From contig QMOC01000035.1 in assembly GCA_003648085.1 (NCBI GenBank), forward strand, positions 1 through 10,591: a DNA stretch of 10,591 bases, read 5' to 3'. Both the position numbers and the translations under genes were made by a program. The stretch comes from Chloroflexota bacterium (GTDB lineage: Bacteria; Chloroflexota; Anaerolineae; B4-G1). Within the stretch, counting starts at the first letter, position 1; every line of letters begins with the position of its first letter. The notes under the pieces are model-generated. The model was given only the letters and a program-made list of their open reading frames with translations. It was not told where the DNA came from and made no database searches. This document shows, one piece after another, positions 5,621 through 10,591 of this stretch.

Positions 5621-6703
5621 CTATCGCAAAACCTCCAGGTTCGCCAGGGGAACAAAGACGGGGGCTTCCTGACCCAGATTCACCTCCGCGCCGCGTACCC
5701 GCGCTCCCGTCGACTCTATGCGGCGGGCATAAGGCGGGAGCGCCACAACTGTGCCCACCGCGCCCAGATAGGGTGCGCGCACCACCCGCACCCGCGCTCC
5801 CACTGTCAGTGATGCGCCAGGCTGCGTCTGGGCCGGCGGCAGCGTCTCGGCCGGCAGGGGGATGACAACCTCAGGGCGCACAACCCCCCAACGTGACCGG
5901 ACCCGCCCACTGATCGAGGCCTCCCGCCCCTCGTTGGTTGTGAGTAGGCGGAAGATGGGCGCTGACATCGGTACCGTCCCGATACCCTCAGTGACGACGA
6001 TCGGGAGAGGCAATTCCTCCACCAGCGGGAGTAACTCCGGGGGCAACCCTCCGGTCACAATCCCACGCACCTGGAGTTCCTGGGCTCGTTCCAGCGCCGC
6101 GTCACTGAGACCCGCGCCGCCAATGAGGATCGTCCCGTGGCAAGAGGGGTCAATGGCTTTGGCTCGCAATGGCTTATCTGGGCTTTTCACGAGGCACTTG
6201 AGTACGCCAAAACTCTCACCACCCGCCCCCCACACTCCCTGAACCACAGCCCCCTTCGTCTCGATGACCACGCCATAGGGGCGGGGCGGTCCCTCTCCCA
6301 CCAGCACATTGCTCACCGTACCGTGGATATAGGCCCGCAGTTCAAACAGAGTGGGCCGTGCCTCGATCAATATGCGCCCCCCCCCGCTGGCCGTCACCAC
6401 GCCATCTATAGGCGACTTGACAGAGCGAGCGAACAGGCCACGCCGTGCAGCGATCACCTGACCTTGCCGCACCTCATCGCCTAAATTGACGCGCATATAG
6501 CGCCCAATTCGGGAGGCAGGAACGCCTAACAAGCGCGCCACCGACAGAATGCGAAAATCGCCGGGCAGGTTCGCACGCGCCACGACCTGCGTGGGTTCAA
6601 CCCGCTCGCCGACACGCACCAACACCTCTCCCGACGCCGGTAGCACCCGCTCACGACGCACGTTGACCAACGGTGTGACCTGAGTCTCGAATGGATAGTA
6701 CAT
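5621..6703 (-). CDS. Uncharacterised protein with barrel-sandwich and KOW-like segments
   Basis: A 360-residue soluble-looking protein with no signal peptide or membrane span. I do not recognise a named family. Residues about 20-115 resemble a double barrel-sandwich (biotinyl/lipoyl or RnfC-like) fold: 'GEVLVRVGERVEPTQVVA' and then 'LGDEVRQGQVIAA' followed by 'KSPIDGVVTASGGGRILIE'. No lipoyl or biotinyl lysine motif is evident. A middle alpha/beta region (about 180-265) contains 'GTILIGGAGLSDAALERA', 'GIVTGGLPPELL' and 'PIVVTEGIG', perhaps a small Rossmann-like or DRTGG-like domain. Residues about 302-325 read 'GARVRVVRAPYLGAVGTVVAL', a good KOW/SH3-barrel motif. The ATG at 6703 is used; a TTG at 6715 adds four residues, and neither has a strong ribosome site. 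It follows the MutL-like ATPase gene by 37 nt and probably acts with it. Function unknown. Confidence 0.8.
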   Translation of the reverse strand: MYYPFETQVTPLVNVRRERVLPASGEVLVRVGERVEPTQVVARANLPGDFRILSVARLLGVPASRIGRYMRVNLGDEVRQGQVIAARRGLFARSVKSPIDGVVTASGGGRILIEARPTLFELRAYIHGTVSNVLVGEGPPRPYGVVIETKGAVVQGVWGAGGESFGVLKCLVKSPDKPLRAKAIDPSCHGTILIGGAGLSDAALERAQELQVRGIVTGGLPPELLPLVEELPLPIVVTEGIGTVPMSAPIFRLLTTNEGREASISGRVRSRWGVVRPEVVIPLPAETLPPAQTQPGASLTVGARVRVVRAPYLGAVGTVVALPPYARRIESTGARVRGAEVNLGQEAPVFVPLANLEVLR

Positions 6704-6705
6704 AT

Positions 6706-6740
6706 CAAATCCCAAATCTCAAACTCGCAATCTGCATTCC
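6706..6740 (-). repeat. Short heptamer array in an intercistronic gap
   Basis: Read on the minus strand, five 7-bp units occur head to tail: GGAATGC, AGATTGC, GAGTTTG, AGATTTG, GGATTTG. They grow more alike toward the downstream gene. The array fills the gap between the stop of the MutL-like gene (6741) and the ATG at 6703. Such AT-rich heptamers stand out from the G+C-rich surroundings. Confidence 0.5.
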
Positions 6741-8489
6741 TCATCCTCCCACATCCCACAACCATTGCTGCATCTGTTTCTGACGCTGCTCTGGCTCATC
6801 TGGGAGATGCAACGGACGTCCACGGGCATCAATGATTAGCCCGACCAGCCCACCGCTCACGCGCCGTTTGCCGGCCTTGCCCGGTCCGCCGAGGCCCACG
6901 TCGAAGTGGCGCAACGGGCGCAGTTCCAACACCGCTTGCTGATCGGGCGGCAAGGGCAGCACCTCCAGGTCTCCATAGTGTACCTCGACACTGATCGTGC
7001 TGCCGTCGTCGTATATCATCCGCACTTTGAGGATGGTATCGCCACGACGTGCGCGCCCAACCGGCGAGACCACCGTCGCCAGATTGACGAAGGCCCCGCC
7101 ATCCAACGCCTCCACCGCTGCCAGCGGCTTGACCGCCGCGACGCTGCCCAGCGCCGGGGCCAATCCGTGCGCATCCAGCACGATGGTGCTGACCCCGATA
7201 GGCTCTAAAGCATCCAACACAATCAGGGCCGCTTGACCGGGGCGCGGAGCATGGGCCAGCACTCCGCCGCTGACGACGATAGTATCACAAAATGGCAGGA
7301 GAGGGGAGTAAGGCTGTGCAGCGCCAGGCTTCCAACCCGGACGGGCTATCTCCAGTGTCGTGCGGATCGCTTCACGGGCCAATGCCTGTTCCAGCCACAA
7401 CTCGCGCAACTCCTGTGGAATGCTGACCGGGCGCATCTCCTTATTGATGAACAGTCCTAGTGCCTCGTCACCGCTTATCGCTCCTGGCAGCCAGCGGGTG
7501 ACGGTCTCAGCACCTCGCTTCCGCAGCAGTTGCTCTCCACCGAAGGCACTACCCAGGTCGCCGCGCACGGTCAGGAATAGTTGCCCATCAAAGACGGCGG
7601 CCACCGTCGTGTTGGCGGCCCCCACGTCCACGCCCAGCACACCTCTTGATGGATCGCCCAGATGCCAAAGATACTGCATCAATCGGCCAAAGGCGCGGGC
7701 GGTGGGGGTAAGCGGCACCGGGCTCCAGCCACTCACGGCGTCAATACCCGGCAGTTGCTCCATCTTGCCTTGGAGGTAGAGCGCGTCCAGTTCCTCTTGA
7801 GCGCTGAGCAGATTCTCCTCCGTCAGAGTGGGGCGCACGTTATCGGCAACACGCAACACGGCCTCATCACCCACGATGTCCGCCACCTGTCGGCGCAGCC
7901 GGGAGTTACCCGCGTAGAGCAGGCGGGGACGCATGTCCGGCTCCATCAGCGAGCAGGCCAGGACTGCTGCCTCCACCAATTCGAGCACCGGTGTCTCCGC
8001 GCCGCCCTCCACACCCCCGGCAATGCAGACCACGTCGGGTGCAGCGTCGCGGATCGTGCGCACGCGCTCCTCGTCGCTTCGGTCATCACCCGCCAGGATC
8101 GCCTTGACCAGCGAGTAAGTGCCGGCCGCCGCCCGCTCGGCGCTGGCGACGCTGAGATCGCGCACCAGACCGGCCAGTACGATCTGCAGCGGCTGGCTGG
8201 CGCTGACGGTCGCGGCGAACACATCCACCCCCTGTCGGCCGGCCAGTTCAGGGGAGATCAGATCGCCGCCAGCGTCGAAAAAACGCCAGCCCGTGACCTC
8301 GGAGATTTGCTCGACAGCGTGACGGATACCCTCCGCCACGTCGGACCAGGGGTACTCCGCCGTGGTTGGGGCCTCACCCTGCGCGACGAAGCGATATTGC
8401 CCTGCCACGCGATCGAGCAACACGACCTTGGTCATTGCCGTGCCGCAATCGGCCAATAGAATCGAGCCAATGCTTTGCTCTTCTGCCAT
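6741..8489 (-). CDS. MutL/GlmL-family ASKHA ATPase (no mutase neighbour)
   Basis: A 582-residue protein of the glutamate mutase MutL/GlmL family (Pfam MutL type; unrelated to mismatch-repair MutL). The actin/Hsp70-like fold is shown by phosphate-1 'LADCGTAMTK' (12-21), 'IAGGVEGG' (156-163), phosphate-2 'VLGVDVGAANTTVAAVFDGQ' (284-303) and the adenosine motif 'IVVSGGVLAHAP' (404-415). 'AQGEAPTTAEYPWSDVAEGI' (36-55) is typical of the family. A C-terminal beta-rich extension (about 470-560) ends in 'RVSGGLVGLIIDARGRPLHLP'. Classical GlmL is thought to protect or reactivate B12-dependent glutamate mutase, but no mutase subunit is present here; the neighbours are membrane proteins. The ATG at 8489 has GGGAGA (8495-8500) upstream and begins 12 nt after the preceding stop. 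The role here is probably different and unknown. Confidence 0.85.
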   Translation of the reverse strand: MAEEQSIGSILLADCGTAMTKVVLLDRVAGQYRFVAQGEAPTTAEYPWSDVAEGIRHAVEQISEVTGWRFFDAGGDLISPELAGRQGVDVFAATVSASQPLQIVLAGLVRDLSVASAERAAAGTYSLVKAILAGDDRSDEERVRTIRDAAPDVVCIAGGVEGGAETPVLELVEAAVLACSLMEPDMRPRLLYAGNSRLRRQVADIVGDEAVLRVADNVRPTLTEENLLSAQEELDALYLQGKMEQLPGIDAVSGWSPVPLTPTARAFGRLMQYLWHLGDPSRGVLGVDVGAANTTVAAVFDGQLFLTVRGDLGSAFGGEQLLRKRGAETVTRWLPGAISGDEALGLFINKEMRPVSIPQELRELWLEQALAREAIRTTLEIARPGWKPGAAQPYSPLLPFCDTIVVSGGVLAHAPRPGQAALIVLDALEPIGVSTIVLDAHGLAPALGSVAAVKPLAAVEALDGGAFVNLATVVSPVGRARRGDTILKVRMIYDDGSTISVEVHYGDLEVLPLPPDQQAVLELRPLRHFDVGLGGPGKAGKRRVSGGLVGLIIDARGRPLHLPDEPEQRQKQMQQWLWDVGG

Positions 8490-8501
8490 CGGCGTCTCCC
8501 A

Positions 8502-9176
8502 CTAGCCACCCAGGAAACCTGCTACACGGAAATAGACGTCAATGAGGTATTGAATGCGACCAACGAAGATAGAAAGAGCAGCCGTCAATGCCCCGGCAAA
8601 GGCGACGCCAAAAGCGAAAATCAAGAATACGCGCCCAACCCAGGCCGTCACGCCGACGAGCCTGGCCCACACCCCAGCCAATCCCCGCCGCTTCCGCGCG
8701 GTGAAGTTGAAGGCCATCAACGTACAAACCGTACCCACGAGGATCAGCAGACCATCCAGTGGACCCAGACGGAACGATACGAACGATTCGAGGCTCAAAG
8801 CACGGCCCGTCGCCCCGACCTGCGGAACAAGGGTGCCCAATAACGCGCCGCTCAATGCCACCGCCGTGCCAACGCCAACGAGATAAGCGATGGAAAAGTT
8901 CCCTACGTAGGCATGCCTGGGGAAGCCTTTGAAAAGCAGTAATAGGCCCAGTACCAGAGGGACCACCACGGCAACCGGCTCAGTCAACCAACGAGTTAGC
9001 AACATACCGATGAGGACGTCACGAAGCACGATGCCGAAAGAGTAGCCTACCAGCGCGCCGATGAAAAGATGCAGCGCCAATCGGTAGAGGGGGTTATCGC
9101 CCAGAAGATAACTGAAAATCAGGAGCGTCAACCCCGCTCCTAATATCAGGCCCACAATCTCAACGTCGAGTATCAC
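8502..9176 (-). CDS. Polytopic membrane protein of unknown function
   Basis: A 224-residue, very hydrophobic protein with about six or seven predicted spans (6-25, 32-51, 66-83, 93-118, 140-158, and 176-207, which may be two). Two basic loops, 'KGFPRH' (83-88) and 'RKRRGLAG' (161-168), suggest the cytoplasmic faces. No transporter or enzyme motif is recognisable and I cannot name a family. The GTG at 9176 overlaps the stop of the upstream gene (GTGA), and AGGAGGGG (9180-9187) lies 5 nt before it, so the two proteins are probably made in fixed ratio and may form a complex. The next gene, the MutL-like ATPase, starts 12 nt after its stop. A membrane platform for that ATPase or a channel-like partner of the IPDWL protein is possible, but this is inference only. 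Confidence 0.8.
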   Translation of the reverse strand: MILDVEIVGLILGAGLTLLIFSYLLGDNPLYRLALHLFIGALVGYSFGIVLRDVLIGMLLTRWLTEPVAVVVPLVLGLLLLFKGFPRHAYVGNFSIAYLVGVGTAVALSGALLGTLVPQVGATGRALSLESFVSFRLGPLDGLLILVGTVCTLMAFNFTARKRRGLAGVWARLVGVTAWVGRVFLIFAFGVAFAGALTAALSIFVGRIQYLIDVYFRVAGFLGG

Positions 9177-10591
9177 TTTCCCCTCCTGCGCGCACCGCCA
9201 AAAGCGTAGAAGACAGCACCGAGGAGCATCAGGCCGACGATAGCCACGTGCCCTGCCGCCAGAGCATCAAGCCGCTGAGTGGCCCGCCACCCCGATTCAC
9301 GGAGCGTCTCATAGGCGGCTGCTCCGCTCAACCCATAGATCGCTCCCTTCAGTTGTCCCGCACTGACGTCCAGATACGGGCTGACCGCCATCTGCAGGGC
9401 TGCACTCACACCCGCCACGACCGGAAGTGTATCGCCATACAGCGCGCGCGTCTGCTCGACCCACCAGCGCAGCGGCGCAGGCCGGGCGGTCAGTACGAGA
9501 ATCACCCTGGGGCGTATACCCCCCTCGGTCAGCAACTGCGAGACACCTGCGGCCTCGCCTGACCGATAGCCCAACAGCGCATACCGCCCCTCGGGTGCGA
9601 CATTGTTCAACAGCCCTGCTGCCACTGTCAGTCCTTCAGGCCGCGTGCTGACGACGGAGATATGCGCTCCCTGGTCAAACAGGTGACGCAGGATCGGCTC
9701 CGCCACCAGGTTGAGTTCATCCGCCTCCGACGGCCCGTACTCAAAGGCGACCAGGACTGCGTCCCCGGCGCTTATGCTCTGGACAACCTCGTACAGCCTG
9801 CTCGCTCCCGGTGATACGGCGGGCTGGGTCAGGGCTGGGACATTGGGCACCACCAGCGGTGCCATCAACACCCCCCCCACGGCTACGAGAAGCACGGCTG
9901 CCACCAGCCAGCGCTGGATGCGCTCGCCAATGCTGACGCCCCGCCTGCGCACTTTTGGCCGTGGCACCTCGGCCGGTCGGGCCAGCAGACTCTGAAGCAA
10001 CTGCGCCCTGGCCAGGCTCGCTTCGCTGACTTCGGCCGGCAGTGCTCGTTCGCGGAGAGGAGGTGCCTGAATGGCTGTGGCCGGGGGGAGGAGACCACGC
10101 AGTCCTTCCAGCAGCCCCTCGCTCTCCACCGGCTCCTCTTCAGCGGCTGCTTCGGCCACTTCTGGGCGTGGACGCAGGGCCTCCAACCAGTCCGGAATCT
10201 CTGCGCGTGCCAGGCCCTCTGCCTCGACCGCCGGCGGCACGACCTCAGGAGCCGCTACCTCCGGCGGCGCAGCCTCCCGCAACCAGTCGGGAATCTCGGC
10301 CGGCGCAGGCACGGGTGTCTCAGAGACCGGCGCCTCCGGCGCTGCCTCGACCGTCGGCGGCACGACCTCAGGAGCCGCCACCTCCGGCGGCGCAGCCTCC
10401 CGCAACCAGTCGGGAATCTCGGCCGGCGCAGGCACGGGGGGCTCAGAGACCGGCGCCTCCGGCGCTGCCTCGACCGCCGGCGGCGCGACCTCAGGAGCCG
10501 CCACCTCCGGCGGCGCAGCCTCCCGCAACCAGTCGGGAATCTCGGCCGGCGCAGGCACGGGGGGCTCAGAGACCGGCGCCTCCGGCGCTGC
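9173..10591 (-). CDS. Membrane protein with IPDWL tandem repeats and extracytoplasmic domain (5' partial)
   Basis: The frame is open to the right edge of the window, so the start lies outside; 472 residues are visible. The first ~125 are Pro/Ala/Glu-rich 41-residue repeats, each holding 'AEIPDWLREA'; a fourth, degenerate 'AEIPDWLEAL' follows. A charged linker with 'EGLLEGLRGLLP' and 'SLARAQLLQSLLARP' leads to a basic patch (KVRRRG) and a membrane span (about 227-245). The outer domain (about 262-440) contains 'AFEYGPSEADELNLVAEPILRH', 'ALLGYRSGE' and 'AVSPYLDVSAGQLKGAIYGL'. It ends in a second span (445-463) and 'ARRRGK'. The outer domain recalls a widespread uncharacterised bacterial family with a 'SGQLKG' motif; this is from memory. 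Topology puts the IPDWL repeats in the cytoplasm, available to bind a partner. A GTG at 10558 is inside the repeats and is not the true start. Confidence 0.8.
   Translation of the reverse strand, partial: AAPEAPVSEPPVPAPAEIPDWLREAAPPEVAAPEVAPPAVEAAPEAPVSEPPVPAPAEIPDWLREAAPPEVAAPEVVPPTVEAAPEAPVSETPVPAPAEIPDWLREAAPPEVAAPEVVPPAVEAEGLARAEIPDWLEALRPRPEVAEAAAEEEPVESEGLLEGLRGLLPPATAIQAPPLRERALPAEVSEASLARAQLLQSLLARPAEVPRPKVRRRGVSIGERIQRWLVAAVLLVAVGGVLMAPLVVPNVPALTQPAVSPGASRLYEVVQSISAGDAVLVAFEYGPSEADELNLVAEPILRHLFDQGAHISVVSTRPEGLTVAAGLLNNVAPEGRYALLGYRSGEAAGVSQLLTEGGIRPRVILVLTARPAPLRWWVEQTRALYGDTLPVVAGVSAALQMAVSPYLDVSAGQLKGAIYGLSGAAAYETLRESGWRATQRLDALAAGHVAIVGLMLLGAVFYAFGGARRRGK
10220..10591 (-). repeat. 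123-bp in-frame tandem repeats encoding IPDWL units
   Basis: The period is exactly 123 bp (41 codons). One full unit spans 10436-10558, a second 10313-10435, and a third is truncated at 10220-10312; the end of another reaches the window edge (10559-10591). Units differ at only a few bases, including changes that alter Val/Ala, Thr/Ala and Thr/Pro, so the expansion looks recent. The array continues beyond the window, so the copy number is unknown. Confidence 0.9.

Noticed and set aside
7662..8459. 265-codon plus-strand frame opposite the MutL-like gene
   Set aside because: It is antisense to a gene with clear ASKHA motifs, and its product has no sensible composition or domain.
10220..10591. 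Tandem 123-bp repeats as a CRISPR or non-coding satellite
   Set aside because: The repeats are contiguous, a multiple of three, in frame with a long ORF and encode a conserved peptide motif; there are no unique spacers.

Overview
The window looks like chromosome from a member of the Chloroflexota, probably Anaerolineae-like. This is inferred from style and gene content, not from a marker gene. Signs are the high G+C, a DUF11-type surface protein ending in a hydrophobic 'WLPLI' tail, Thr/Pro stalk proteins, proteins built on 'IPDWL' motifs, and a MutL/GlmL-like ATPase beside membrane proteins of unknown function. No rRNA, tRNA, CRISPR array or transposase gene was seen.

Left part (1-3240). 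The end of a large secreted repeat protein (+) meets a small HicB-like gene (-) tail to tail. The HicB-like gene has a near-consensus sigma-70 promoter and a strong Shine-Dalgarno site but no HicA partner. Divergent from it is a compact phosphate transporter operon, pstC-pstA-pstB (+). pstC appears to be leaderless from an extended -10 promoter, pstC and pstA overlap at GTGA, and pstB follows after 4 nt. pstS and phoU are absent. PstB has Ala where the Q-loop Gln is expected.

Junction (3241-3381). The pst operon and the long minus-strand cluster converge on a cluster of three REP-like palindromic repeats.

Right part (3382-10591, all minus strand, transcribed from right to left). The order is: a membrane protein with 41-residue IPDWL repeats (5' end outside the window); a polytopic membrane protein (GTGA overlap); a MutL/GlmL-like ASKHA ATPase; a barrel-sandwich/KOW-like protein; a Thr/Pro-rich bitopic protein; an NfeD-family protein; and a slipin (stomatin/SPFH). 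Gaps are mostly 12-37 nt. The exception is 164 nt upstream of the Thr/Pro protein, which holds a 77-bp element able to fold into a three-way junction.

How the genes may work together. The pst genes import phosphate with a binding protein encoded elsewhere. NfeD plus slipin is a known membrane-microdomain pair. The four genes upstream have no assigned role. Their tight order suggests a membrane-associated assembly in which an ASKHA ATPase works with an IPDWL-repeat membrane protein and a polytopic partner. This is the best candidate here for an undescribed system.
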